Source of the DNA: VRUE01 sp963824215
GTDB lineage: Bacteria > Actinomycetota > Thermoleophilia > Solirubrobacterales > 70-9
Assembly (NCBI GenBank): GCA_963824215.1
Contig: CAWGOE010000003.1
Span: 1-64,000 of the forward strand
Reading direction: 5' to 3'
DNA length: 64,000 bases
Under the pieces are notes generated by a model. It worked only from the letters and a program-made list of their open reading frames with translations, was not told the DNA's origin and did no database searches. A program made the translations under genes and the position numbers. This document shows, one piece after another, positions 28,306-39,600 of the stretch. Positions within the stretch are counted from its first letter, which is position 1. Each line of letters opens with the position of its first letter.

Positions 28306-30624
28306 GTGCGAATCGCCCTTGTCTCGCCATATTCCTGGAGCTATCAGGGCGGCGTAAACCGGCACGTCGAGGCACTCGCCGAGGAGTTTCTCGGCCGCGG
28401 CCATCACGTGCGTGTGCTCGCTCCCTACGATCCACCCGACCGGCTCAGCCGGGTGCTTCATCGTGCGCCTGCGGAGGCCCGTGAGATCCCCGACTACCTC
28501 GTGCCGATGGGCCGCACGGCGGGGTTCGGGGCAAATGGGGCCGTGTCCAATCTCGCCCCCTTTCCGGCTGGCGGTGTCGTCGCGCCGCGCCGCGAGCTTC
28601 GCCAGGGCCGCTACGACGTGGTCCACATTCACGAGCCGCTCGTCCCGCTGGTCGGCTGGAACGCTGCGCTCGGGACCCACGCCCCGGCCGTCGGCACCTT
28701 CCACGCTTACTCGACCAAAGCGATTCCCAACCACATCGCCTCGGCGCTGGGGGCGCGCCGGGTTTTCAACCGGCTCTCGGCACGGATCGCCGTCTCCCAG
28801 GCGGCGGCCTGGACCGGCCGCCGCTGGTTCGGCGGCAACTACGAGATCGTCCCGAACGGAGTCGACGTCACGGCCGCGCCGCAGGGGCCGAAGCCAGCCA
28901 GCGGCGAGCTGCGCCTCGTTTTTGTCGGCCGGCCCGAGGAGCGCAAGGGCCTGCCGATATTGCTGACCGCTTTCGAAGCGCTGGTCGAGCACGTGCCCAG
29001 TCGTCTTACCGTGATCGGCGCCGAGCGTGAGGACGTGCTCCGCTATCTCGCCGACCCCGAGACGCTGCGCTGGATCGACGTGCGCGGCCGGGTCTCGGGC
29101 GAGAGCCTCTGGGCCGCGCTGCACGACGCCGACATGCTCTGCGCCCCCTCGCTTTCGGGCGAGAGCTTCGGCATGGTCCTCACCGAGGCCTTTGCCGCGG
29201 GCACGCCGGCCATCGCCTCTGCCATCGCCGGCTACAGCGACGTCGTCACAGACGGCGTCGACGGGGTGTTGGTGCCCCCCGGCGATCCGCAGCGCCTCGC
29301 CGAAGAGCTGCAGCGCGCCCACCACGAGCCCGAGCGCCTGGCTGCGATGGGCGCAGCGGCGCGGCAGAGCGCCCAGCGCTACGCCTGGCCGCGGGTCGCC
29401 GATCGCGTCAGCCAGATCTACGAGCGCGCGATCGAGGTGCCCGCCCCGTCGGGGGCGGTCGAGCGCGCCGCCCACTGGGCCGGAATGCGTTCCGCCGACG
29501 GGGCCCCGCCCAGCCCGCCCCGCCGCCTGCCCTCGCTGGACCCGCCCCTGGCGCAGAGCGGCAGCCGTAAGCGGCGGGTGGCCCGCCGTGTCGGGCTTGG
29601 CGTGGCTGGAGTGCTCGGGGTCGGCCTCACCGCGATCGCCGCGCAGAAGATCGGCATCGACAACGTGATCTCGAGCATCGTCCGCTCCGACTTCACCTGG
29701 GTCCTGGTCGCCTGCGCCCTGATGGCTATCTCCCTCTTCTTCCGCGCTGCTTCCTGGTACGGGATCGTGCGCGCGGCCCTGCCCAACCGGCCGTTGCGCC
29801 GCCGCGACGTCACCTCGGCGACGATGATCGGCGTCTTGATGTCGGCCACGCTGCCGGCGCGCCTCGGCGAGCCGGCGCGGGCGATGACCCTGGCGCGGCG
29901 AATCGGGCGCATGCGGGAAACCTTCCCGGTGCTGCTGGGGACCTTGGTCTCGCAGACGCTGCTCAACATCGTCGCCCTCGCTCTGCTGGGGGCGATCATC
30001 GTCTCCAGCACCGATCTGTTCCACTCCAGCACCGAGAAGCTGTTCTTCTTCAGCCTCGTTCCGCTTGCCCTGCTCGTCGTCGTCCTGTTCGCTCCCACCC
30101 TGATGCGCCGCAACGGCAACGGGCGCTTCGCCCGCATCGGCGCCACCATGCATCGCGCCCTGCTGCAGGTCCGGGCTGGTTTGGCGGTGTTCCGGCAGCC
30201 GCGCTATGGCGCTGTCGCCAGCGCCGCCCAGCTCGGCGCCTGGGCGATCCAACTGGCTGCCTGTGCGGCGCTACTGGCTGCGCTTGGCCTGCCCGGGGGC
30301 ATCGGCGCAGCCGCGGCGGTGCTCTTCGCCGTCAACGTCACCGCGGTCGTGCCGGCGACCCCTTCGAACATCGGTGTCTTCCAGCTTGCCGTGATCAGCG
30401 TCCTGCACACGGGGTGGGGGATAAGCACCGCCGACGCTCTCGCCTACGGCGTGATCCTGCAGGCAGTCGAGATCGCCACCGCCGTCGCCCTCGGCCTGCC
30501 CGCCCTGGTCCGCGAGGGCCTCACCTGGAGCGATCTCCGCGTTCAGGCGCTCTCGGCGTCCCCTGTACGCCTGCAGCCGCATCCGCGCTCGCGGCAGCGA
30601 GACGCTGGCGAGCGCGCAGCTTAG
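28306..30624 (+). CDS. GT4 glycosyltransferase fused to a flippase-like (UPF0104/AglD-type) membrane domain
   Basis: 772 residues. Residues 1-370 are a PimA-like GT4 enzyme: SPYSWSYQGGVNRHVEALAE, DVVHIHEPLVPLVGW, VPNGVDVTAAP, FVGRPEERKGLPILL and donor-binding APSLSGESFGMVLTEAFAAG. After a Pro-rich linker, residues ~430-745 carry 7-8 membrane helices. These have the lysylphosphatidylglycerol-synthase/AglD-type pattern (LMSATLPARLGEPARAMTLA, AVVPATPSNIGVFQLAV). Likely glycosylates a membrane lipid (for example a phosphatidylinositol or polyprenyl carrier) and helps translocate it; this coupling is inferred. GTG start. Confidence 0.85.
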   Translation: MRIALVSPYSWSYQGGVNRHVEALAEEFLGRGHHVRVLAPYDPPDRLSRVLHRAPAEAREIPDYLVPMGRTAGFGANGAVSNLAPFPAGGVVAPRRELRQGRYDVVHIHEPLVPLVGWNAALGTHAPAVGTFHAYSTKAIPNHIASALGARRVFNRLSARIAVSQAAAWTGRRWFGGNYEIVPNGVDVTAAPQGPKPASGELRLVFVGRPEERKGLPILLTAFEALVEHVPSRLTVIGAEREDVLRYLADPETLRWIDVRGRVSGESLWAALHDADMLCAPSLSGESFGMVLTEAFAAGTPAIASAIAGYSDVVTDGVDGVLVPPGDPQRLAEELQRAHHEPERLAAMGAAARQSAQRYAWPRVADRVSQIYERAIEVPAPSGAVERAAHWAGMRSADGAPPSPPRRLPSLDPPLAQSGSRKRRVARRVGLGVAGVLGVGLTAIAAQKIGIDNVISSIVRSDFTWVLVACALMAISLFFRAASWYGIVRAALPNRPLRRRDVTSATMIGVLMSATLPARLGEPARAMTLARRIGRMRETFPVLLGTLVSQTLLNIVALALLGAIIVSSTDLFHSSTEKLFFFSLVPLALLVVVLFAPTLMRRNGNGRFARIGATMHRALLQVRAGLAVFRQPRYGAVASAAQLGAWAIQLAACAALLAALGLPGGIGAAAAVLFAVNVTAVVPATPSNIGVFQLAVISVLHTGWGISTADALAYGVILQAVEIATAVALGLPALVREGLTWSDLRVQALSASPVRLQPHPRSRQRDAGERAA

Positions 30625-30743
30625 ACATCCGTCCAGTACCTCGCTGTTTATCTCGAATAGCGAATTTCTTTAGATAAGTCTTGGTGGTGGGGGTACGGGT
30701 AAGCCACAGGAATACCCGCCCGGTCCCTAGGGAGTGGGTGGCA

Positions 30744-31748
30744 ATGGCCATGAGCAACGCAACCCGCCCCGGAATCGACGACCTCGAGCAAGAACGCGCC
30801 GGCAGCCGTGCGCTGTCCGCGTTTGCGCGCGTGCTGAACGCGAAAGTCCTCGAAGCCCACACCGACGGTCCACTGCGGCCGGCGGAGCTCGAGACAAAGC
30901 TGGGCTGGGCCGCCAAGGCGAGCCTGCGGGTGGCCACCGCCACCCTCTGCGAGCTCGGGGCGCTTTCCTCGGTTGAGCCCGTAGAGGCTCGACGCGCTGC
31001 CGCGACCCAGCTGACCGAGGCGGGGGAGGATCTGCTCGCTGTTGCCGGCGCGCTCGAGCGCTGGCTGTCGCAGTCCCCCTTTGGCCCGCTTCCACTTTGG
31101 GACACCGCGGGGCGCGGCGCGGTGAGGGCACTGGTCGCCGGTTGGGAGTCGACGATCGTCGGGGCGGTGGCGGAGGAGCCGCGCAGCCTCTCCGAGCTGA
31201 ACTCGGAGATCCCCGAGCAGAGCTATCCCTCCCTGAAGAGGCGCTTGTCCAGGCTGCGATCCGCCAGCCTGGTCGAACCTGTGAACGGTCGGCGCCGCAG
31301 CCCGGCGCATACGGCAACCGAGTGGCTTCGCGGCGCCGTGGGCCCGCTCAGCATGGCCGGGCGCTGGGAGCGGAGGCACGCGGCAGAGCAGGCGCCGCCC
31401 CTGACCCGACAGGAGATCGAGGCCGCGCTGCTGCTCGCCCTTCCTTTGGTCACACTGCCGTCGGAGGCATCGGGAGACTGCGTGCTCGCGGCGCCGGCGG
31501 CTGAAGCAGGCGACGGGGAAGCCGAGACGAGCCTTGCCGCGGTGACTCTCGTCGTGGAGAAGGGCAGGGTGGTTTCGAGCAGCTCGGGCGCCGCTCCCAC
31601 GCCGACAACCTGGGCTCTCGGTACCCCGGATGCCTGGCTCGACGCGATGATCGACGGGAACCATGACTCGCTTCGCCTGCGGGGGTCACACTCCGCCCTT
31701 GCCGTCGCCGCGATCAGGGGGATCCACGAGTCGTTGTTTACGGACTAG
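30744..31748 (+). CDS. Tandem winged-helix (HxlR-like) regulator
   Basis: 334 residues with two similar winged-helix halves. The first is ALSAFARVLNAKVLEAHTDG...LGALSSVEPVEARRAAATQLTEAGE, the second TIVGAVAEEPRSLSELNSE...RLRSASLVEPVNGRRRSPAHTAT. The C-terminal ~110 residues form an unassigned domain. ATG 30744 has GGGAG upstream; ATG 30750 is an alternative. Just upstream of the secreted-protein locus and of two GCAAAT-type palindromes, so it may control that locus and itself (inference). Confidence 0.7.
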   Translation: MAMSNATRPGIDDLEQERAGSRALSAFARVLNAKVLEAHTDGPLRPAELETKLGWAAKASLRVATATLCELGALSSVEPVEARRAAATQLTEAGEDLLAVAGALERWLSQSPFGPLPLWDTAGRGAVRALVAGWESTIVGAVAEEPRSLSELNSEIPEQSYPSLKRRLSRLRSASLVEPVNGRRRSPAHTATEWLRGAVGPLSMAGRWERRHAAEQAPPLTRQEIEAALLLALPLVTLPSEASGDCVLAAPAAEAGDGEAETSLAAVTLVVEKGRVVSSSSGAAPTPTTWALGTPDAWLDAMIDGNHDSLRLRGSHSALAVAAIRGIHESLFTD

Positions 31749-31782
31749 CGGTACACAAAGTTAGGTACTGAAAGTCTGATGT

Positions 31783-31800
31783 GTACGCAAATTTGCGTAC
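31783..31800. promoter_or_regulatory. 18-base perfect palindrome GTACGCAAATTTGCGTAC
   Basis: Perfect dyad in the gap between the winged-helix regulator and the secreted protein gene, 90 bases upstream of a candidate -35 box. A related dyad, ATTTGC-ag-GCAAAT, follows at 31822-31835 and uses the same GCAAAT/ATTTGC arms. Candidate operator pair for the adjacent regulator. Confidence 0.5.
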
Positions 31801-31821
31801 TACAGATCCGGTGGACCGGCG

Positions 31822-31835
31822 ATTTGCAGGCAAAT
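31822..31835. promoter_or_regulatory. Second dyad ATTTGC-ag-GCAAAT
   Basis: Six-base arms and 2-base spacer, reusing the arm sequence of the dyad at 31783. Centre-to-centre distance is about 37 bases, i.e. 3.5 helical turns. Followed by GTAC, as in the first dyad. Confidence 0.4.
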
Positions 31836-31889
31836 GTACGGGACCCATCCAGTGAGCGGTAAACCTTCGCCCGTGGAGTAAAAGAATTT

Positions 31890-31919
31890 TGACTACTGAA
31901 CCTGGCTTTGGGTATTACT
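31890..31919 (+). promoter_or_regulatory. Candidate sigma70-type promoter for the small secreted protein
   Basis: TTGACT (31890-31895), 18-base spacer, TATTAC (31914-31919). The local sequence is AT-rich relative to the window. The transcript would begin near 31926 and carry a ~105-base leader with a strong hairpin and an AGGAGGT ribosome-binding site at 32020-32026. Confidence 0.45.
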
Positions 31920-31937
31920 GACGCGCAGTCAAGCGAA

Positions 31938-31963
31938 GGGCCCCGGCAAGCTCGCCGGGGCCC
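31938..31963 (+). promoter_or_regulatory. GC-rich hairpin in the leader of the secreted-protein gene
   Basis: GGGCCCCGGC-aagctc-GCCGGGGCCC: a perfect 10-base stem with 6-base loop. It would sit at the very 5' end of the predicted transcript. No T-run follows, so it is more likely an mRNA-stabilising or regulatory leader structure than a terminator. Confidence 0.5.
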
Positions 31964-32032
31964 AAATGAATCCCGTCGGGCCAATCTCCGATCGAGGGAC
32001 CCGGCCGGGACCTAAACAGGAGGTTACAGGCA

Positions 32033-32554
32033 ATGAACATCAAGAAGATGCTGCTCCTGGCTTCGATGGCCATGGCGGCGGTCGCGTTTGCGGCGCCGGC
32101 GGCTGCTCAGGCCAACGCCCTGCTGACAGATGAAGGCTCGGCGCTGGAAGTGGGCGCTGAAGTCACAGCGACAAGCACGAATCTGGTGACCGTATCTGGA
32201 GTTGGCACGCTCGAATGCGAACTCGTGACCATTCACGGGGAAGTAGTCGAAAACGGCCCGGAAGTCGAAATCGAAGACGTGGCCACCACAACCGAAAATT
32301 GCAACTCCACCATCACCAATCCAACGGCTGGCACGATCACACTCAATAGCGGGACGGGAGTCGCGGATAACGCGACATTCGTCGCAGGAGGCGTGTGCGA
32401 CTTTGCGGGGAACATCCCGTTCTCCTACACGTCCGGTACCGACGTGCTGACTGTCACCGGGGCAAACCAACTGTCCAGCGCGTGTGGACCCGGTTCGATG
32501 AGCGGCAGCTTCACACTGGAGACAGCAGACGGTACGGCTGTCATAATCGACTAG
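32033..32554 (+). CDS. Small secreted Cys-containing protein of unknown function
   Basis: 173 residues. Signal peptide MNIKKMLLLASMAMAAVAFA ending at AQANA. The mature part is acidic, Thr/Val-rich and predicted all-beta, with four Cys (TLECEL, TENCNS, GVCDFA, SSACGP) that could form two disulfides. AGGAGGT is 6 bases before ATG: the strongest ribosome-binding site seen in the window. With its own promoter, hairpin leader and rho-independent terminator (32600), it looks like a highly expressed monocistronic envelope protein. Confidence 0.75.
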   Translation: MNIKKMLLLASMAMAAVAFAAPAAAQANALLTDEGSALEVGAEVTATSTNLVTVSGVGTLECELVTIHGEVVENGPEVEIEDVATTTENCNSTITNPTAGTITLNSGTGVADNATFVAGGVCDFAGNIPFSYTSGTDVLTVTGANQLSSACGPGSMSGSFTLETADGTAVIID

Positions 32555-32599
32555 AACGCTAGTCGCAGATGCCTAGATCGCTCCGTTTTCTCGGAGTGA

Positions 32600-32642
32600 G
32601 TCCCGGGGCCGGTATACCCGACCGGCTCCGGGACGCATTTTT
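32600..32642 (+). terminator. Rho-independent terminator after the small secreted protein
   Basis: Stem GTCCCGGgGCCGGT / ACCGGCtCCGGGAC with a short loop (atacccg), followed after GC by a run of A and six T. It lies 46 bases after the stop codon. One of the few classical terminators visible in the window. Confidence 0.75.
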
Positions 32643-32778
32643 AAGTCCCTATCCGGGTTTTGGCGAGGCCGGGCGGCGGGTAACGATCTACAGTCGCGAA
32701 GACCTCGAGCGTACCGAAGTATCGGACGATTCAGGGACTGGGCAGACACGACATGGGATCTAGCGGAGAAGCGGGGCA

Positions 32779-35700
32779 GTGAGGCGTTTAGTCGTCGCGA
32801 TCTGCGCGATCCTGGCTTTGGCATCGACCCAGGCCGCTCCGGCATCGGCCGAAAGCCTCGGCAAGATCGGCCAGATACCGGCGGCGGGGGGCGCAGGCGC
32901 CGGCGCGCTCGCGGGACCGCGCACCGTGGCGGTCAACCGGACCGGCGCGGGGGGCGTGACGGCGGGTGACGTCTACGTGCTCGACAACAACAACCGCGTC
33001 TCGGAGCTCTCGGCGGACGGCAGCTTCGTTCGCGCCTTCGGGTATGACGTCGTCTCGAGCGGCGAGCACGACGCCGGCGTGGGTCCGGAGATCTGCGAAG
33101 CGGTCTCGAGCCCGACTGACGTCTGTAAGGCGGGCGTCGCAAACGCTCTCGCGGGCGGTCTGAGCAACGCCCAGGGCATTGCGGTCGACCAGGGCAACGG
33201 CAACGTCTACGTCTACGAGGTCGCCAACCGGCGGGTCTCGGTGTTCTCCGCAAAAGGGGTCTTCGAGGGCGCCTTCGGCTGGAAAGTCAAAGCCGGGGCC
33301 GAAGCGGCGGCGGAACTGCAGTTCTGCACCACCGCGGGCACGGGATGTCAAGCGGGCGAAAGCACGGCTTCGGCGGGCGGCTTCGCGACCAACACCGCCA
33401 CCCCGCGCAACCTCGCGCTGGACGCGGGCGGGAACCTCTACGTCCCCGATGCTGGCAACCGGCGGATCGAGGTCTTCAGCCCGACGCTGAACGGGTCCGG
33501 CGAAGTCACCGGGGTGAGCTTCGTCCGCGCCGTCGGCGCCGGGGAGTTCAGCGCCTCGAACCCGACCAGCGTCGCGGTCGACTCGGTCGGCGCCATCTAC
33601 GCCGTCAGCACCTCCAGCGGCGGCGCCTGCTCGAGTACCGCTCCCTGCCGGATCCAGAAGTTCAACGCCGACGGCACGATCGCCGACGCGAACTTCGGCC
33701 CCGACGGCGGCGAATGCCCGATCACCGAGACGGCCGGGTTCTTCGTCACTGGCCCCAGTGGCAGGGGCGTGATCGCCGCGGCCCTCGACCCAGCAACCGA
33801 CAACCTTTACGTCCTGCGAAGGGTCCTTGCGGGCGAAGCCCAGGTCTGTGCAGCTCGACGGCACGAGCGGTGAGCTGCTCGGCGTGTTCCCGGCCCTTCC
33901 GCTGAGCGTCGGCACCAGCGCCCCGGCCGGCATCGCGGCCGGCAGCGGTGAACGCCTCTACGCGACCAGTGCCTCTCCGATCCACATCCTCGGCCCCGTG
34001 GCGCCGCCCGAAGCGCAGGTCCTCCCCGTCACCGAGATCGGCCAGACGACGGCCAAATTGAACGGCAAAGTCACGGTGCCCCCGCCGGGAGGCGAAGCGT
34101 CGAACACGGTCTACCGCTTCGAGCTGTCGGCGGACGGGGGCTTCCACTGGACCCGCGTGCCGGCCTCGAACGTCCCGCTCGGGTCGACCCCCGGCACCTT
34201 CGCGGTCAGCCAGACCGCCACCGGACTGCAGCCCGGCGTCAACTACCTCGTCCGCCTTGTGGCGATCACCGGTCCCACCGTGACCAGCGGTCAGGTCGTC
34301 TTCTCCACCCTCGGCGCCTCGCCGAGCGTCTTCCAGCGCTATGGCGCCACCGAGGTCACGTCCACCTCGGCGCAGCTCGCCGGCAGCGTCAATCCCAACA
34401 ACAGCCCGACGACCTATCGCTTCGAGTACGGCACCAGCACCGCCTACGGCAGCCAGAGCCCGGCGGAGCTCGAACCGTTCCTGGGTGAAGGCGGCACGCC
34501 GATCTCGGTCACCGCCAACCTGACCGGCCTGCAACCCGACACGACCTACCACTGGCACATCGTCGCCACCAACGCGGTCGGGACCACCGAAGGCCCCGAC
34601 CGCCAGTTCACCACCTATGAGCCGCCTGAGGGCCTGAACGCCGCCGGCCTTCCCCACGACCGGGGTGTCGAGCTGGTCTCCCCGGCCGACAAGCGCCCGG
34701 TCGGCAACGTCGAACAACTGGCGGTCAACCAGGTCTATTACCAGGCGACCGCGGACGGCGACCGGATGGGCTACTTCATCCTCAACGGCGTCGAGGACAG
34801 CCCCGGCGGCGGTGAGGTCGTCTACTCGGCCTCGCGCTCGAGCGCCGGCTGGTCGAGCACCGAGATCAGCTCGCCGCCGCTGATCCCCGCCCCGGAGACG
34901 AGCGGCGGCCACTACTCGGGAGCCACGGGCTTCGTCAGGTACCTCGACCCCGAGGACCTGAAGTGCGGCCTGGTGGAAACCCACAACCCGCTCTCCGCCG
35001 ACACCCCCGCCGCCGACGTGGAGAACGGCGTCTACAACCTCTACCGCTGGAACGCGAGCGATCGCACCTACACCCTGATCACCAACCGGATCCCGCTCAA
35101 CCCGAGTGCGATGAGGCCGCTCAGCGGCATGTACGCGGTCGCGGGCGTCTCGGCGGACTGCTCGCGGATCTTCTTCCGTGCGACGACCTACTCCTTCTTC
35201 GCCGGTGCCAGCGGCATCTACGAATGGCATGAGGGCACCCTGCGCGACGCGGCGCTGCGCCCCGACGGCACCGTGCCGAGCCTCGATCCCGACGGAGTGG
35301 CGAAAGCGAAGAACGCCGTCTCCCCCGATGGCCGCTACTTCTTCGCGGCGATCAGCAACCAGGGAGCCGACGCGGGCAAACAGGCGGTGTTCGTGCGCAA
35401 GAGCCCGACCGAGGTCGTCGACGCGTCGCAGCCGACCGCCGGCCCGACGCTCGGTGCGAGATACGAGGGTGCGTCGCCGGACGGCGGCCACGTGTACTTC
35501 CTCGCCAACTACGGCATCGCGGCGACGTCCAGCAGCGGGCCGAGCGAGAACTGCAGCGGCGTCCTCAACATCGGCAACACCGCCTGCGATCTCTACGACT
35601 ACGACGTCGAGACCGGACAGCTCACCGACGTCTCGGCCGACAACAACCCGGCCGACACCAAGGGGGCCGTGGTTCAAGGGGTGATGGCGATTCTCGGAGG

Positions 35701-36695
35701 ACGGCTCGGTCGTCTACTTCGCCGCGCGGGGGCAGCTCGTGCCGGGCGAAGGGCGGACCTACGCCGAGAACCTGCAAGGAGACGGTTTCGCCAACGTCTA
35801 CAGATACGACGCCACGGCCTCACCTGAGGAGGCGCTGACCTTCGTCGGCTCGCTGACCGCGGCCGACATCCGCAACCAGGCCCTGATGCACGCCGCGGGA
35901 GGGTCGAACAACTGGTCCTCGCAGACCAACGAGGACGGCACTCACTTCCTCTATGCCTCGCGCGACGACCTGAGCGTCCCTAACCCGCTCGAGGCCGAAT
36001 CGGCCTATCTCTTCTCGGCCGCGACCGGATCCAGCGTGTGCGTCTCCTGCCCGGCGGACGGCAGCGCCCCGCAAGCCCGTCCCCCTGCCTTCGAACTGGG
36101 CATGCCGGCCGTGGTCGCGGGCGTCAGGCTCGGTGGCTCCAACGTGCTTCCCCGTTCCCTGAGCGAGGACGGGCGAGTCCTCTTCAACAGCGAAGAGGTG
36201 CTGGCTCCGGGGGCGGTCGAAGGGCACGGCGAAAGGGTCGGGACCTTCCTGGTCTCGCACCCGACCCAGACCAACCTCTACGAATGGCACCAGGGCCAGG
36301 TGGCGCTGCTGGCGACCGGAGCGGTGGAAGGGATCGGCATCGGCGGTCCCCTGGGGCGCGACGTCTTCCTGAAAAGCTACGAGCAACTGGCGGGAGGGGA
36401 CTTCGACTTCAACGCCGACGTCTATGACCTTCGCTCCGGCGGCGGCTTCGCCCCGCCGCCCTCGCCACTGATCCCCTGCGACCCGGCGGCCGACCAGTGT
36501 CAGGGCGCGCCCAGCCCGGCACCCGGCACCTCGAGCGCTCCCAGCTCGACTTTCGCCGGCCCCGGCAACGTCGCCAGCCAGCCACGCAAGAAGAAGCACC
36601 GCAAGAAGAAGCGCCACAGAAAGAAGAGGCAGCGGGCGAAGGGGCAGCACGGCAAGCCGGGGGCCAAAAACATCCACAGAGGTAGGGCGAAGTGA
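32779..36695 (+). CDS. Giant secreted NHL-repeat/FN3/beta-propeller protein with Lys/Arg-rich tail (two frameshifts)
   Basis: ~1300 residues when two single extra bases are removed (near 33847, gtc-t-gtg; near 35693, att-c-tcg). Signal peptide VAICAILALASTQAAPASA. The N-terminal NHL-type propeller has repeats VYVLDNNNRVSELSADGSFV, VYVYEVANRRVSVFSAKGVF and LYVPDAGNRRIEVFS. Two FN3-like domains follow (ITGPTVTSGQ; TSTSAQLAGSVNPNNSPTTY). A TolB/WD40-like propeller comes next (EWHEGTLRDAAL; SPDGRYFFAAIS). The C-terminal ~45 residues are very basic (RKKKHRKKKRHRKKRQRAKG). GTG start. Its stop overlaps the next GTG (GTGA), so the two are translationally coupled. Probably wall-associated. Confidence 0.8.
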
Positions 36696-39600
36696 TCTGT
36701 CCTAGCCGACTTCTCAGCGTGCTCGGGGCGAGCCTCGTGCTTGGGCTCGGCCTGCTCGCGAGCCCGGCGTCGGCCGCGGTTCCCGCCTGGCAGCCGGTCG
36801 GTGCGACCGGGCCGACGGTCCTCCCACCCCGGCAGAGCGAGGTGCAGAGGGTCTTCGTCGACGCCGAAGGGGGGACCTTCACCCTGACCGCGCGACATCT
36901 GGCCGCCGAAGGCCTCGGCGACATGGCCACCGCGGAAGGCGGCGTCACCAACCTCATCACCATGAACGGTGCCTTCGCGAGCGGTCAGCGGCTCGAAGGC
37001 TTCGGGATCCGCTTGGGAACGAACGTCAACCTGGCCGTGGGGAGCAGTTTGTTCCTCTCGCAGAACGTGGATGGAGCGCCTGACAAGCAGGCGTATCTGG
37101 TGGGCTATGACGCCCCCGCGACCACCGCGCCGCTCCCCTACGACGCTAGCGCCGCTGAAGTGCAGGCGGCCCTCGAGGCTCTGGCGCCGGTGGGCGCCGG
37201 CAACGTCGAGGTCAGCGGCGGCCCCGGCAACCACAACGCCGAGCACCCCTACACCGTCAGCTTCAAAGGCGCCCTTGCCGACACCGACGTGGGGCAGCTC
37301 GAACCGGGCAGCGGCGCTCTCACCGGCAACGCCACCGCCAGGACTGCCACCCTCGGCGGCCGTGGAGTCTCGAAACTCTCCCTGATGGCCCAGAACATCG
37401 GGGGCGTGACCAGCTCGGGGCCGATCACCTTCCGGGCGACGCTGCCGAGCGGGATCACGGCGCTCGCCCTGCCGACGACCGCTCCCAACTCCGCTGGCGC
37501 GGACTGGTCCTGCGGCGGCAGCACCGCCGGCGAGATCCTCTGCACCAACAGCAGCACCGTGCGCCCCGGCCTGACCGCGCCGCCGATCAACGCGATCCTC
37601 ACCGCCGCGCCGGGGATCGAAGGAGGCACCGTGCAGATCGAAGTCTCCGGTGGGGGAGCGACGGCGACCGCGACCGAGGAGCTGCCGCTCACGGTCAGCT
37701 CGACGCCGGCCGAACCGGGCTTTCAGAGCTTTGCCGCGGGTGCCTACGACGAGAACGGCGCATTCGACACTCGTGCCGGCGGGCACCCGTCATCGGCCTC
37801 GACCGCGGTCTTCGCCAATACGGTCCGCTCGCCGAAGGGGGCGATCGTTCCGGCCGGCGATGTCAAGGACGTCACCGTCTCCCTGCCGCCGGGATTTCTC
37901 GGCAACCCGATAGCCGTGCCCGAGTGCCCCGAAAGCACGCCGACCCAGAACTGCGACCTCGACACGATGGTCGCGGTGGTCGAGCCGATGCTCGAAAAGT
38001 TCGGCATCCAGGGAGTACCGGCTGGTGTCTTCAACACCGAGGCACCCTTTGGCTATCCGGCCAAATTCCGTTTCCGCGTCTTCGAATCGGCCGACCTGAG
38101 CGTGACCGGATCGCTGCGCAGCGACGGGGACTACGGCATCGACGCCGCCTCGCTGCGCACGCCACAGGTCGACCAGCTGATCGGCGTCTTCTTCACCTTC
38201 TGGGGCGAACCCGCGTCCCCCGCCCATGACTCGGTGCGTTGCAAGGGCGCCGTGGGCGACTTCGAGGCGATCAGGGACGAAACCGGGTGTGAGGCCAGCG
38301 GCGCCGCCAACACCGCCCTGCTGACCAGCGCGACCAACTGCGCCGAACAGGCCCTGCATCCCCCGGTCACGCCGATCGTCGCGACGCTCTGGCAGAGCCC
38401 CGGCGAGATCTTCGAAAGGACGGTCGACATCCCGCCGGTGGTCGGCTGCGAGAACCTCGAGTTCGAAGCCGGGTTCGGCTTCCTGCCCTCCGGCTCCGAG
38501 GCGGACAGCCCGGCCTCGTTCACCACCACCCTCACGGTCCCCGACGAAGGCCTCACCGACCCGGGCAAACTGATCACGCCGGAGATCAAGAAGTCGGTTG
38601 TCACGCTGCCCGAGGGAGTGTCGCTGAACCCCAGCGGCGCCGACGGGCTCGGTGCCTGCTCGGAGCAGCAGATCGGCCTCAAGGGCACCGGCTTCCCGAT
38701 GCCCAACCCGATCCGCTTCGACAAGCAGCCCAACCGCTGCCCCGACTCGTCGAAGATCGGCACCGGGGTGTTGAAATCGGCCCTGCTGAGCGATCCCCTG
38801 CACGGCGACCTCTATCTCGCCGCCCAGGGAGACGGCAACCCCTTCGGTTCGCTGTTCGCGATCTACCTGGTGATCGAAGACCCCCGCCATGGGATCTTCA
38901 TCAAGCTGCCGGGCAAGGTCGAGCCGGACGGGCAGAGCGGCCAAATCACGGTCACCTTCGACAACCTGCCCCAGCTTCCGTTCACCAGCCTCGACCTGAG
39001 CCTCAAGGGTGGCGATCGCTCGGCCCTGGCCAGCCCGCCGACCTGCGGCAACTACACCTCGCGGGCCGTCAACACGCCCTGGTCGGCGCCGGAATCCGGC
39101 CCGCCCCTGGTCTCCCCGAGCAGCTTCGAGATCGACCGGGGTCCCAATGGGCGGCCTTGTGCGGGCAGCGAATCTCAGCTGCCGCTGGACCTCGGCTTCG
39201 ATGCCGGGGCGAGCAAGCCGCTGGCCGGGGCGCACTCGCCCTTCACGATGCGGCTCACCCGCCCCGACGGGGCCCAGACGCTCGGGGCCTTCGAGCTGAC
39301 CGCGCCCGAGGGCTTCTCGGCGACGCTGCGGGGCATCCCCTACTGCTCCGACAGCGCGATCGTCGCCGCTGCTGCGAATGGCGGCGGAGCGGAGCGGACG
39401 GCACCCTCATGCCCGGCCGCGAGTCAGATCGGCACGACCACGGTCGGAGCCGGTGCGGGCCCCAGGCCCTTCTACGTGAGCGGCAAGGTCTACCTCGCCG
39501 GTCCCTACAAAGGCACCCAGCTCTCCCTGGCGGCGATCGTCCCGGCGGTCGCCGGGCCATTTGACCTCGGCACCCAGGTGGTCAGGGCAGCGCTGCGCGT

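Noticed and set aside
28132..30252. 706-residue antisense open frame opposite the glycosyltransferase fusion
   Set aside because: Low-complexity shadow of a high-GC coding region; the plus-strand frame has clear family motifs.
33746..35677. 643-residue antisense open frame inside the giant propeller gene
   Set aside because: Shadow frame; the plus strand has NHL and FN3 repeats continuing across it.
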